This document shows positions 45,719 to 55,944 of a DNA stretch of 64,000 nucleotides, one piece after another (position 1 is the first letter of the stretch; each line of letters opens with the position of its first letter). The notes below the pieces were generated by a model that saw only the letters and a program-made list of their open reading frames with translations, ran no database searches and was not told where the DNA came from. Both the position numbers and the translations under genes were made by a program. Source of the DNA: Methylococcaceae bacterium (GTDB lineage Bacteria > Pseudomonadota > Gammaproteobacteria > Methylococcales > Methylomonadaceae). The stretch covers positions 1 to 64,000 of the forward strand of contig JADKAL010000004.1 in the NCBI GenBank assembly GCA_016715325.1, read 5' to 3'.

Positions 45719-47359
45719 ATGTCATCCCTGACGACTTCAAGCGCCTGGATCGCCTTACAAGAACATTATGAACACAGCAAAACCTATTCCATCCGGGATG
45801 CTTTTGATGAAGATAACGATAGATTCAACAAGTTTTCCCTACAATTTAGCGATATACTTTTTGATTTCTCGAAAAACCGAATCGACGAAAACACCCTGTT
45901 ATTATTATGCAACTTGGCGAAAAACGCCCAGCTAGAAGCCAAAATTCAGGCTATGTTTTCCGGGGTGGAAATCAATACGACAGAACATAGAGCGGTACTG
46001 CATATTGCGTTAAGAAACCGAAGTAACCGGCCTATCTATGTCCACGGACACGATGTTATGCCGGACGTTAATCGCGTACTTGCCCAAATGCGCTCTTTTT
46101 GCGGCAGTGTCCGTTCCGGCGAATGGAAAGGATTTACCGGAAAAACGATCACCGACATCGTTAATATCGGAATCGGCGGTTCAAGCCTCGGCCCAAAAAT
46201 GGTTTCCGCCGCCCTAAAACCTTACGGCGACCCGAACTTAAGCGTTCATTATGTTTCAAATATCGATGCCGGCGATCTGGTCAATACGTTAAACAATTTA
46301 TCGCCCGAAACCACACTGTTTGTGATAGCTTCAAAATCTTTCGGTACCCAAGAAGCAATGGTTAATTCGAGATCGGCACGAAAATGGCTTCTCGATTATG
46401 CCGATAACGACCGCTCTGCGATTGCCAAACATTTCGTCGCAATTTCGACCCACACCGAACTTGTCAAAGAATTCGGTATCGACACCCAAAACATGTTCGA
46501 TCTTTGGGATTGGGTCGGCGGACGTTATTCGTTGTGGTCGGCCGTCGGCTTATCGATTGCCTTATTCATCGGCATGGATAATTTCGAAGATTTATTACAA
46601 GGAGCATTCGAAGCCGACGAACATTTCAGCACGACACCGTTTGAACAAAACATCCACGTCATTATGGGTTTGTTAGGGATCTGGTATAACAATTTTCACG
46701 GAGCGGAGTCGCATGCGTTGCTGCCTTACGATTATTCCCTCCGTTACTTTGCCGATTATATGCAACAAGGCGACATGGAAAGTAACGGCAAAAGCGTGGA
46801 CTTAAACGGTCAACAGGTGGATTACGATACCGGACAAATTATTTGGGGGCAGCAAGGCACCAACGGGCAACACGCTTTTTACCAATTAATTCACCAAGGC
46901 ACCAAACTCGTGCCATGCGACTTTTTAGCGGCGGCAAACAGTTTCTTCGACTTGCCAGATCATCATGAAATTCTGGTGTCCAACTATCTTGCTCAAGCTG
47001 AAGCGCTGATGCGTGGAAAAACTGAAGAAGAAGTCCTGAGCGAACTTCCTCCAGAACAACGCAACGATAAAGTCTTGGTCAGATCGAAAGTTTTTGAAGG
47101 CAACAAACCCTCCAATTCCTTTCTTTATAAAAAATTAACGCCGAAAACCCTTGGAACGCTGCTTGCGTTCTATGAACATAAAATATTCGTACAAGGCGTG
47201 ATTTGGAATATCAATTCGTTCGACCAATGGGGTGTCGAGCTAGGAAAAGTTCTTGCTAAAGCGATATTACCCGAACTAAGGAACAATGAAGTTATCCAAA
47301 GTCACGACAGCTCAACCAACGGCCTCATCAATACTTATAAGACACTTCGGCAGACTTGA
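45719..47359 (+). CDS. pgi: Glucose-6-phosphate isomerase
   Basis: Pgi interconverts glucose 6-phosphate and fructose 6-phosphate in the cytoplasm. The 546-aa length and motifs are standard: [38 protein letters not shown] and [13 protein letters not shown] with the conserved Gln-Trp-Gly segment near the end. In ribulose-monophosphate methylotrophs this enzyme links the cycle to the glucose-6-phosphate branch. It shares a transcript with mltF, whose start overlaps its stop (TTGA), and is preceded by an FNR-type site. Confidence 0.96.
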   Translation: MSSLTTSSAWIALQEHYEHSKTYSIRDAFDEDNDRFNKFSLQFSDILFDFSKNRIDENTLLLLCNLAKNAQLEAKIQAMFSGVEINTTEHRAVLHIALRNRSNRPIYVHGHDVMPDVNRVLAQMRSFCGSVRSGEWKGFTGKTITDIVNIGIGGSSLGPKMVSAALKPYGDPNLSVHYVSNIDAGDLVNTLNNLSPETTLFVIASKSFGTQEAMVNSRSARKWLLDYADNDRSAIAKHFVAISTHTELVKEFGIDTQNMFDLWDWVGGRYSLWSAVGLSIALFIGMDNFEDLLQGAFEADEHFSTTPFEQNIHVIMGLLGIWYNNFHGAESHALLPYDYSLRYFADYMQQGDMESNGKSVDLNGQQVDYDTGQIIWGQQGTNGQHAFYQLIHQGTKLVPCDFLAAANSFFDLPDHHEILVSNYLAQAEALMRGKTEEEVLSELPPEQRNDKVLVRSKVFEGNKPSNSFLYKKLTPKTLGTLLAFYEHKIFVQGVIWNINSFDQWGVELGKVLAKAILPELRNNEVIQSHDSSTNGLINTYKTLRQT

Positions 47360-48804
47360 CGCGAAAAAAACAACTAATTATAGGATGTATCGCACTACTC
47401 ATTGTCGCCGCTAGCATTTTATATTCTCTGCCAAGGAATAAGCTGGAAAGAATTAAGCATGCCGGCGTTTTGCATGTTTTAACAAGAATCGACCCTACAA
47501 CCTATTATCAGAATCCGCAGGGCTATACCGGCCTAGAATACGATCTGGTCGTATTATTTGCCGAGCATCTAGGCGTCGAACCCCGATTTGAAGTTCCCGA
47601 AACTTTTAGTCAGCTCATCAATGAACTCACCGGCGGTAAGGCCGACATAGCCGCCGCCGGACTTACTGTAACTGCGGACAGAAAGCAGAGAATGCTATTC
47701 GCCTCGCCCTACCACAAGGTTAGCGAGCAGATAATATACCGCTCCGACCGTCGCCGACCCAAAACCGTAGACGATTTAGATAGAGGCTTATTGGAAGTCG
47801 CAAAAGACACCAGTCATATCGAAAGTCTTACCTCAATTAAGAAAACAAATCCAACTCTCGACTGGGCCGTCAATGAGACAATCGATACCAACGGCTTGCT
47901 CTACCTCGTCCACGAAGGATTGATCGACTATACCGTTGCCGATTCGAACCAAATATTGCTCATCCGCCGATTTTATCCAGACTTAAACATCGCGTTCGAT
48001 ATTAGCGAATCCCGAGAACTTGCCTGGGCGCTCCCGATTTCGGAAGATAAGAGTCTTTACGACGAAGTCGAACGTTTTTTCAAACGCATTACTCGAGATA
48101 AAACATTGGCGCAACTCATCGAAAAACATTACGGTCACGCCAGCAGCCTGAACTATGTGGATAATTGCACGTTCAGAGAACATAAAAAAAGCAGATTGCC
48201 GCAATATCAAAAATATTTCGATAAAGCCGCCAAAGAGAACGAAATCGACTGGCGCTTAATTGCAGCCATTGGCTATCAAGAATCGCATTGGCTGGACAAC
48301 GCCGTATCGCCGACCGGCGTAGAAGGCATCATGATGTTGACTAACGACACTGCCAAACTGCTTAACATCAAAAATCGGCGCGACCCGATAGAAAGCATCG
48401 AAGGCGGCGCCCGCTACTTCAAACAACGCATCAAAGTCATGTCGGATGATATTCCCGAACCCGACCGCACTTGGTTTGCCTTAGCTTCCTACAACGTCGG
48501 CACCGGTCATCTCGAAGACGCCCGCAAAATAACGCAAAAGCTAGGCGGCGATCCCAACAAATGGATGGATGTTAAAAAGCACCTGCCCTTACTCAGCGAC
48601 TCCAAATGGTATATCCAAACTCAATACGGACAAGCACGGGGTGAGGAACCGGTCCGATATGTCGAAAATATTCGCGGCTATTACGACCTGCTGGTTTTTC
48701 TAACCGAAGAAAACCCGATTAAAAATAATGCGATGGCAACGGAAACCATGTCTGAACAAAACAACACGCTAGCCGCCGAGATTGTGCCGATCCCCTTGTA
48801 TTGA
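47356..48804 (+). CDS. mltF: Membrane-bound lytic murein transglycosylase F
   Basis: The 482-aa protein has an N-terminal membrane segment (about 7-24), a periplasmic solute-binding-like domain (about 35-265) and a C-terminal lysozyme-like SLT domain (about 285-450). The catalytic Glu lies in [20 protein letters not shown]. It cleaves peptidoglycan glycan strands to 1,6-anhydro ends. The TTG start at 47356 overlaps the pgi stop codon (TTGA), so the two are coupled although functionally unrelated. Confidence 0.93.
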   Translation: MTRKKQLIIGCIALLIVAASILYSLPRNKLERIKHAGVLHVLTRIDPTTYYQNPQGYTGLEYDLVVLFAEHLGVEPRFEVPETFSQLINELTGGKADIAAAGLTVTADRKQRMLFASPYHKVSEQIIYRSDRRRPKTVDDLDRGLLEVAKDTSHIESLTSIKKTNPTLDWAVNETIDTNGLLYLVHEGLIDYTVADSNQILLIRRFYPDLNIAFDISESRELAWALPISEDKSLYDEVERFFKRITRDKTLAQLIEKHYGHASSLNYVDNCTFREHKKSRLPQYQKYFDKAAKENEIDWRLIAAIGYQESHWLDNAVSPTGVEGIMMLTNDTAKLLNIKNRRDPIESIEGGARYFKQRIKVMSDDIPEPDRTWFALASYNVGTGHLEDARKITQKLGGDPNKWMDVKKHLPLLSDSKWYIQTQYGQARGEEPVRYVENIRGYYDLLVFLTEENPIKNNAMATETMSEQNNTLAAEIVPIPLY

Positions 48805-48854
48805 TTAGGTGTTGGTTACGATCCGTCTTCTTGACCGCCGAAATGCAGTAATTA

Positions 48855-48868
48855 GCCTCAATTGAGGC
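48855..48868. repeat. 14-bp perfect palindrome
   Basis: GCCTCAATTGAGGC lies in the gap between mltF and the convergent sulfotransferase/GT61 gene. It is too short and lacks a T-run, so it is at best a weak terminator. Confidence 0.4.
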
Positions 48869-48985
48869 AAAGGAAACCGGCTAAACCCTTATGACCCGGC
48901 TTTCAGCTGTTAAAAAGCTCACTAATAGGGCTTGAAACCGAAGGCATAGGGGGGAATTTTCAACAGCCTGTTTATGACATTACCC

Positions 48986-51307
48986 TCATTCACCCTCAAC
49001 CATAAATCTTCGAGCATTTAGTATTTGTTCAAGATTTTCTTGAATAAAAGGAATATTAGCTCGCCATTTACCATACTTATAAGGTGTTGATTTATCCAAT
49101 CCCGCATTTATAAAATGTGTTTCTATATTATTCATCGCACCGATAAGTAGTTGATTCGTTATTATGCCGCGTGTTGTTAATGTTATTATTTTGGATGATG
49201 GCGGTAGAAATACCCCCATGTGAAGAGCGGAACCATCGCAACCGGCAATAATTTCCGCTTTGTTTAATAGTATTATTTGTTCCGCCAATGAAAGCCGTTC
49301 TGGAAAAATAATTTCGAAACCATAAGATTTGAACAGTTGCTCCAACTCTTCTTCATTAATTGCTTTACGATTCTGAATCGCCGTTTTTAGTAAACGTCTC
49401 GACAAATACAACTTTTTTCTAATAAAGAAATCCTCTCCAGAGGAGTTATGCCTTTTCTCACCCGTATTCTGTATTAATTTATATTTGATTTTGTTATAAA
49501 TCGACATTTGTGTCGAATCTATAGTCTGATTTAAAAAAAATAATGATGAAGGAATAATTAACTCTTTAACACATAAATCTTGGTCAGCCAGAATAATTTG
49601 TTTTTTATCAATGCCAAAACTTTCAAACAATATCTGAGTAAAGCTATCTTTAAAGACATTTTTTATTGGAACTTGACCGATAAAATTTCGAGCATAGTTC
49701 AAAGGATGAAATATAAAATGATAGTCTTCTACATTTATCGAGTTAAGAAACCAAAACCTTGCAGGCGCTTCCAATAATAAATGACCAAAATTATGTAGCA
49801 ACCACCCTAAGTATACGCAAGTATCTGGAATTAATCGGGATTTTTTTATTCTATTTTGATCGACGTAAGGTGAATTAACAGGTCGCAAACCAGGCGTCGC
49901 CCCCCGAAAACTCGCTGATTTGATAACTTGACCATTTTCATATAATGCACCCAATAAAATTTTGGATTTTTCATCATTATTTTTAACCGATGCAGCCGAT
50001 ATAAAACAATCCGAAACCGTAACTGATTCGCTAGGTAGAGAAGTTAAAAGCGTTGATTTTAGCGATGGCAGTTTAGAAAAACCATAAAAGTAAAAATTAT
50101 CGTAGTCTTGTATATCCAGCGGAGATGTATTACCCTTTAACACAAAAGGAGACGGTTTGTTTATTTTGTTGGGTTCTAATGCCCTCGGCTTATAATCTTT
50201 TGCTTGAAAATGATTCCGCAGCAGGGTAATACCTGAAAAAAATCTCATTTTTAATTGATAACACTGGTCTATGAGCAATTTCTTTGACCGTTTTATTTTT
50301 AATGAGAAGTAGGGTGGCGATTGTTTCCACATAGCTGCTATAGCCCTAACGGCTATATCTTCAATGAAAATTTCTTTATTGATTTTTCCATTTGGATTTT
50401 TTTTTAATAGCCCAGGTCTAAAGCATTGTGGCATTTTTCTATGACAAAACTCTGTGAATAGAGAAATATTAGCCTCACGATAGTTTTCGATAATCGCCAA
50501 ACGATCTGCATTTGAAAGCAGTTGTATTTCATTAAAAATATTCAAATTTTTCAAAAATTTAACAAATATTTCTTGTTCACTTTTTGGAATCAATTTCATT
50601 GCATTAAATTTACGCATTAACAAAATCAGTTCTGTTGGAAGTGCCGCATTGGCAATTTTCAATTTGACCAAATTAGAATAAGTCCCATCTGTTCCAAATC
50701 CGCAAGCATTTAAAAAATCGTCAATTAAATCTCCGTTAACCCATTCGCTTTTATGAAATACTCTGACTTTAACCGCTTCAGTACCAAAATAGGCAGCCCA
50801 CTTTTTTAGCATTTTGAAGTAGTTGCCCTGTATTGTTTCTAGATATTCAGGCTGCGTGTGCAATTTTAAAAAATCAGGGAAAGCTAAACTTAACGCACCA
50901 ACTTTGACCTGTTGTTTCCAGGCTGACTCCATGTAAAAGTCTTGCCTTCGGACATAACAAATAATTTCCACTGAAAAATCTTTTACAGCATTAGCTAGAT
51001 AGGCAATATCTTCCAACGTAAGATGATGATATAGATTCTCACAAGAAATAACGGCTGTTTCGCAATTACTAGCTTTCAATGTTGAACATAGTTCCTCTAG
51101 TTTTTGCGCTTGGCGTTCTTTAATCCAAAGCACTACGGGATAATGTGCATGAATGAGCTCACCGAAATGATTTATTTTCGATAAGCCGAACTCTGGATAG
51201 TACAAGCTAAACTGATCGGCTAGTATTTTGCGGTTTTCAAAAAGAAAATTTTGGATTGAACTGGTACCTGTTTTCCCAGTACCGATGTGCAGCAACAAAC
51301 GTTTCAT
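48986..51307 (-). CDS. Two-domain sulfotransferase-like / GT61 (DUF563) protein
   Basis: The 773-aa protein starts with a sulfotransferase-type domain: a PAPS-binding P-loop in LLLHIGTGKTGTSSIQNFL, directly after the start, and a helical region to about residue 340. The C-terminal part (about 400-770) matches DUF563/glycosyltransferase 61 (YLGWLLHNFGHLLLEAPARF and GCDGSALHMGVFLP). The two activities together suggest that one protein adds a sugar and a sulfate to the same glycan. I set the start at 51307 (ATG) because the P-loop segment normally begins there. An upstream extension to 51361 looks like non-family sequence. Confidence 0.75.
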   Translation of the reverse strand: MKRLLLHIGTGKTGTSSIQNFLFENRKILADQFSLYYPEFGLSKINHFGELIHAHYPVVLWIKERQAQKLEELCSTLKASNCETAVISCENLYHHLTLEDIAYLANAVKDFSVEIICYVRRQDFYMESAWKQQVKVGALSLAFPDFLKLHTQPEYLETIQGNYFKMLKKWAAYFGTEAVKVRVFHKSEWVNGDLIDDFLNACGFGTDGTYSNLVKLKIANAALPTELILLMRKFNAMKLIPKSEQEIFVKFLKNLNIFNEIQLLSNADRLAIIENYREANISLFTEFCHRKMPQCFRPGLLKKNPNGKINKEIFIEDIAVRAIAAMWKQSPPYFSLKIKRSKKLLIDQCYQLKMRFFSGITLLRNHFQAKDYKPRALEPNKINKPSPFVLKGNTSPLDIQDYDNFYFYGFSKLPSLKSTLLTSLPSESVTVSDCFISAASVKNNDEKSKILLGALYENGQVIKSASFRGATPGLRPVNSPYVDQNRIKKSRLIPDTCVYLGWLLHNFGHLLLEAPARFWFLNSINVEDYHFIFHPLNYARNFIGQVPIKNVFKDSFTQILFESFGIDKKQIILADQDLCVKELIIPSSLFFLNQTIDSTQMSIYNKIKYKLIQNTGEKRHNSSGEDFFIRKKLYLSRRLLKTAIQNRKAINEEELEQLFKSYGFEIIFPERLSLAEQIILLNKAEIIAGCDGSALHMGVFLPPSSKIITLTTRGIITNQLLIGAMNNIETHFINAGLDKSTPYKYGKWRANIPFIQENLEQILNARRFMVEGE

Positions 51308-51704
51308 ATTAAATGGTCTAAAACTAGGGTCAAAATAATGTGTACCCCATTGTCCAGACATATATTTGCCGAGTTCAAGATAGAGGCCTCTTCACATTGC
51401 AGCTGGATGGCGCTGCCCCACTTCTGTATTAACGGACGGCTCGACCTGTCTGTCGCCGAACTTATCACAATCACCGCGCCGCCTTGGGGATGCCATCCCG
51501 ATCAGCGCGTTCCAATGTCTGTACTTTAAACTGAGCTGTATATTTATTCCGGACAGATCGTGTCGTTGTATCTTCTTTTTTGGTTTTCACGGTTGACCTC
51601 GGTTTTAGGGATTACTCTCTTAGCCGAGTGTCCGCTAGACAGGGCATGATCACATTTTCGCTCTCTAATTTAGCTCAGTGCATAGCTTAAGCTAATGTCA
51701 ACTA
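51308..51704. other. Intergenic region between divergent glycan genes
   Basis: The 397-bp segment has no supported gene. Part of it (about 51370-51530) is more GC-rich than its neighbours, has short open frames on both strands and no recognisable product. It could be a relic of a mobile element. The rest should hold promoters for the divergent genes. Confidence 0.35.
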
Positions 51705-52607
51705 ATGCCCCGATTTCGGGATCTACTTTACTTTTCAGAAAAGATAATCAGGGATTATAGCTTAACCTTTTTATCACTGAAGGAAATTGCCATAAGATAT
51801 AATCAACTGACCGAATTTGAAAGATATCAGATTTTCAGTTTATTAAAAAATGGCCTGAAACCTCACCACGAAATTTTTTTGGTGCTCAACAAATTCAAGC
51901 CGTTTGGGTGCAATTTGAAGATGAATCCGCCATTAGCTAAAACACCTTCTTCGTTCAGGACTTACAAAAATAGAATGAAAAAAAGAATTTATAACCTATT
52001 GAAAAAGTATTTTATAAAAAAGCATTACGGGCATTTCGATTGTGATTTTTATATAGCTTGGTATCCTGATATTAACGGGCTTTCAAACGAACAAATGGCT
52101 GAGCACTGGCGCCGATACGGACAGAAGCAAGGCCGGCATCCAAATTTCGACAGTTTATTGGCAAGTCAAAAAATGACTATAGAAAAACTGCCTAAGGATT
52201 TCGACTGGTCGTTTTACTGCAACAATTATCTGGACTTACAACAAGCGGGAATTGCAAATCGATTTAAAGCCGCTCATCACTATCTCAAGTACGGGCATCA
52301 AGAAGGCCGGATTTGCTCGCCTTATAGCGACTTTCAAAAAAAGCATTTGGGCGATTTCCCGGAAACCAATCACCAAGCTATCGACACGATTGTCAATGAA
52401 ATACACGGTAATCCAAGGGAACGCAGCTTAGACGACTATTTGACAACTAAAATGAATGAGTTTTGGCAAGCAAAAGAAACGCAATTGACAGAATTAGCTA
52501 CTCTGGATAATTGTCAAACCTTAGCCGCTAGACAACAATTATTAAGCGAAACCGGCGCCGCCGTCGAATTCATGGCAGAAAGCTATAGGAAAGCTTTTTA
52601 TCGCTAA
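51705..52607 (+). CDS. Glycosyltransferase-associated repeat protein
   Basis: The 300-aa protein contains two copies of a motif seen in bacterial glycosyltransferases: DFYIAWYPDI with HWRRYGQKQGRHPN (about 112-146), and FYCNNYLDL with HYLKYGHQEGR (about 168-202). No catalytic glycosyltransferase domain is present. A basic N-terminal part precedes the repeats and a helical C-terminus follows. It is followed at once by a glycosyltransferase gene, so it may be a split or accessory part of that enzyme. Confidence 0.6.
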   Translation: MPRFRDLLYFSEKIIRDYSLTFLSLKEIAIRYNQLTEFERYQIFSLLKNGLKPHHEIFLVLNKFKPFGCNLKMNPPLAKTPSSFRTYKNRMKKRIYNLLKKYFIKKHYGHFDCDFYIAWYPDINGLSNEQMAEHWRRYGQKQGRHPNFDSLLASQKMTIEKLPKDFDWSFYCNNYLDLQQAGIANRFKAAHHYLKYGHQEGRICSPYSDFQKKHLGDFPETNHQAIDTIVNEIHGNPRERSLDDYLTTKMNEFWQAKETQLTELATLDNCQTLAARQQLLSETGAAVEFMAESYRKAFYR

Positions 52608-52645
52608 GCGACGTTTTACAAATAAAGATAAATACTCGACGAGTA

Positions 52646-53704
52646 TTGATCGTGGGCGATTTTTTTCTGCCGCAGTGTATTCGTTACCGTATTGAACAGA
52701 AGCTCGAACAATTAAGCTTTGCCGGTTACGAAGCATCGGCTGTTTCCTGGACGTTGCCGGAAAAAATATTTCAAGCACTGGCTTTTCACGATGTCATTAT
52801 TTTCTACCGCACCCCCGCTTTGCCGGAAATTGTTCGTTCGATTGTTCATGCCAGAGCACTTGGCAAGTTAACTTTCTATGAAATCGATGATTTGCTTTTT
52901 GAGCCTATTTATCCGCCTCCTATCCAAAGCTACGGTAGCTACGTATCGCCCGATAGCTATGCCGGGTTGCTAAAAGGCATGGCCTTGTACAACAATGCCG
53001 CAAAATTATGCGAATTCGGCATCGCTTCAACTCAACCGTTAGTCGAGCGTTTAAGTAAGTATGTAGAAAGCGGGATTTGTTACATGCACCGCAACGGCTT
53101 AGATTCGCAAAATAGCTATTCAAATCATCGCTCTCCCGATAAGACATACGTTGATATTTTCTACGGCAGCGGTACGCAAGCCCATAATTCCGACTTCATC
53201 GATATAGCCTTGCCTGCCCTCACCTTTATTTTGCAAAAACACTCGCATGTGAGGCTGATTATTGTCGGCTACTTAGAACTTCCGGCAGAGTTTGCCGAAA
53301 AATATTCGCCACAGTTGGTCCAAATTCCAATTGTTAAAAGCCTTCCAAGCTATTGGAGTCTTTTATCGAATGCCGATATCAACATTGCCGTCTTGAACAG
53401 AGACGACATTAACGATTGCAAAAGCGAACTCAAATGGTTTGAAGCTGCTTGTTTCGGAATTCCTTCAGTCGTTAGTAAGACAACTAACTATGAAGATGTA
53501 ATCAAACAGAATTACGACGGCATTATGGTAGAAACTACGGATGAATGGATTGCCGCCTTCGATCGTTTAATAACCGATTCCAACAAAAGAACTGAAATAG
53601 GATCTTATGCTTATACTCGCGTACGCCGAGACTACGCTATTGAAAAACTGTCAGCTAATCTTGAAACCATCATCCAATCGGCGTTAAGTAGTAAGTTGCA
53701 TTAA
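52646..53704 (+). CDS. Glycosyltransferase, GT-B fold (family 1/4-like)
   Basis: A 352-aa protein with a GT-B type layout. Its second half has IVGYLELPAEF, NADINIAVLNRDDIND and KSELKWFEAACFGIPSVVS, the donor-binding region with the conserved Glu. It starts at a TTG (52646), since no ATG lies upstream in frame. The frame is open back into the previous gene's stop region, so the start is uncertain. It lies between the repeat protein and another glycosyltransferase on the same strand. Confidence 0.7.
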   Translation: MIVGDFFLPQCIRYRIEQKLEQLSFAGYEASAVSWTLPEKIFQALAFHDVIIFYRTPALPEIVRSIVHARALGKLTFYEIDDLLFEPIYPPPIQSYGSYVSPDSYAGLLKGMALYNNAAKLCEFGIASTQPLVERLSKYVESGICYMHRNGLDSQNSYSNHRSPDKTYVDIFYGSGTQAHNSDFIDIALPALTFILQKHSHVRLIIVGYLELPAEFAEKYSPQLVQIPIVKSLPSYWSLLSNADINIAVLNRDDINDCKSELKWFEAACFGIPSVVSKTTNYEDVIKQNYDGIMVETTDEWIAAFDRLITDSNKRTEIGSYAYTRVRRDYAIEKLSANLETIIQSALSSKLH

Positions 53705-53716
53705 TTTAAGGACAAC

Positions 53717-54927
53717 ATGATGAGCTACAACAAAAGCAAAAAAATTGCTTTGGTAAACGTGTTTTTTCCACCTCACGCCATCGGTGGAGCCACGCGCGTC
53801 ATCGCCGATCAATTTGATATTTTGGTTAGTAAATATGCAGCCCAATACGATTGCACAGTTTTTACCACTGGCGATTGCATTAACGTTAAACCATATCAAA
53901 TACAGGTGTACCCTTACAAAAACACTCGCGTTTATAAGGCCGCTGTTGCCTTAAAGCCGATGACGGAATGGCAGTACAAAGATGAGAAAATGAAGGCTTT
54001 GTTTGATTTGTTCCTCGACCATGAACAACCGGATTTAATACACATCCACTGCATACAACGAATGTCGGCAGCTATTTTGGAAGCCGCCATTGAAAGAAAC
54101 ATCCCTTATATAATAACCATTCATGACGCTTGGTGGATATCCGATTTTCAATTTCTGGTGGATCGAAAAGGCATTCAATATCTTGAGGGGCATCCAGACC
54201 CTTATAAATTACCCAATCTGCCCGACGACATCTCCCTCGACGAATCGTTACAACGAAAATATTATCTTAAATCGATACTGAACGGCGCGGCCCAAATTTT
54301 GTCGGTATCGGAAAAGTTTGCCGATATTTATCGCAAAAACGGTATACCCAATATACTTGTCAATAAAAATGGCATCAGCCCAATAAACTGGCTTCCAAAA
54401 AATACAGAGCACAAGAATAAAGTTATATGCGCCCATATCGGCGGCATGGAAGAGCATAAAGGTTATTTTCTATTTAAAGAGTGCATAGAAAAAATTAATC
54501 CATGCAACATTGAAGTTTTAGTTGTCGACCACTCCAAAGAAGAAAATTACGAACGCCTAGACCGCTGGAAAGATGTTGAAGTCACTTTCATCGGTCGCAT
54601 GCGACAAGAACAAATAAGCGCTCTTTATAGTAGAATCGATGTCCTATTTGCGCCATCTAAATGGCCGGAAAGCTTCGGATTGGTAACTCGAGAAGCGGTG
54701 GCAAGCCGTTGTTGGGTGATTGCATCCAACTTAGGCGCAATTGGTGAAGATATTATTACCGGCGAGAACGGTTTTCTCGTCGACGTTTCTACAGACCGGG
54801 AATTAAGCGATATGATTATGCATATCGAAAATCACCCTAAAAAATTTAAGGCCTTTTCAACAGTAAAAAAATTCGAACGGCCATTGATCAAGTAGATGAA
54901 CTAGTTGATATTTATAACAAACTATAG
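53717..54927 (+). CDS. Family 4 glycosyltransferase (apparent frameshift at the C-terminus)
   Basis: A GT-B enzyme with N-terminal ALVNVFFPPHAIGGATRV and C-terminal donor-site FAPSKWPESFGLVTREAVAS, typical of GT4. The frame runs into a stop at 54895 in a tail that looks wrong. In the -1 frame it continues as RTAIDQVDELVDIYNKL to 54927, a normal GT4 ending. The two join at a run of seven A (54865-54871), where eight A would restore one frame. AAGGA precedes the ATG at 53717. Sequence error is more likely than mutation. Confidence 0.82.
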
Positions 54928-55064
54928 CCAATAATTTAAAGGCTAATAATTATCTAATTCAATTTTGAAGTACTTTCTATTTCTCAAAGTTGGATCATTG
55001 CAATTGTTGTAAATGATTTTTGGTTGGATTCACATAAAGCACAGTGTGCAATAGGGAACGAGTA

Positions 55065-55688
55065 ATGCCAATTTTTGAAAAAAACGGTATCAAAATATTA
55101 TTAATCCACATCCCTAAAACTGGCGGTACCAGCCTAGAGCATTGGTTGAAAAACGAAACTACAATGTCGTTTTTCTCCCCTATCCCACCGGGTGGACTAA
55201 TGATTTGCCCGCAGCATCTTCAAGTCGGCGCCCTAAAAGTTCTACTAGGAGGTGCTTTGTGGCATTGGGCATGCGCTGTAGTACGAAATCCTTACGATAG
55301 AATTGAAAGCGAGTATTTTTGGCGGACAGACGAACAATTCAAGAATTTAGGCGTTAGACCCGATTTTTCCTCATGGGTTATCAACAATATCAGAGCGGCA
55401 AAACAAAACCCGTATCATTTGAATAACCATTTACGTCCGCAAACAGACTTTATAGATACGGATGTCAAAATTTATAAATTCGAAGAGGGATTAGCTCCGG
55501 TCGTACATGATTTGGCGGAGCGGTTAGCGATAGACATTCCTGTCGATTTTGACAAAGTAAAAATCAATGCAAGCAATAGACAGGAAGTTAGCTGGACATT
55601 AGAAGCCCTAAACATATTTAACTCGCATTTTAGAAATGATTTTAAGCAATTGAAATATGAAAATAAAATACTGACATTAGAAATATAA
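55065..55688 (+). CDS. Sulfotransferase family protein (Sulfotransfer_2-like)
   Basis: A 207-aa protein with a PAPS 5'-phosphosulfate loop (HIPKTGGTSLEHWL, near residue 17) and the 3'-phosphate-binding segment (VVRNPYDRIESEYFW). It should transfer sulfate from PAPS to a hydroxyl of a glycan or lipid. AGGGA lies eight bases upstream of the ATG at 55065, which I prefer to the GTG at 55044. It is one of several sulfotransferase-like genes in this region. Confidence 0.82.
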   Translation: MPIFEKNGIKILLIHIPKTGGTSLEHWLKNETTMSFFSPIPPGGLMICPQHLQVGALKVLLGGALWHWACAVVRNPYDRIESEYFWRTDEQFKNLGVRPDFSSWVINNIRAAKQNPYHLNNHLRPQTDFIDTDVKIYKFEEGLAPVVHDLAERLAIDIPVDFDKVKINASNRQEVSWTLEALNIFNSHFRNDFKQLKYENKILTLEI

Positions 55689-55944
55689 ACTTAAAATAAG
55701 TGGAGAATTGAAATAAAATACTGTGGTTTTCAAGCGCTTTTGTTAGGATTATTAATGTGCTTTAATTTTGAGATAAATATCTTGATAAAATATTCTGACT
55801 CAATAGTGTTAATTGGAAATTTTTGGAAAAATTTAGCTCCAATTTTTAAATAACTTAGCTCTAAAGATTATTTTTGTTCAGCAAAAACAAATTTTGCCAA
55901 TATAAAAATTTGTAGATTAGATTAAATGAAATGAGGAATAATAT
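55689..55944. other. AT-rich gap before the GSCFA gene
   Basis: A 256-bp very AT-rich stretch with no gene visible. It probably holds the promoter of the next gene. Confidence 0.4.

Noticed and set aside
51287..51529. Possible small plus-strand gene upstream of the glycan repeat protein
   Set aside because: It overlaps the start of the sulfotransferase/GT61 gene and has no recognisable domain; kept only as an intergenic note.
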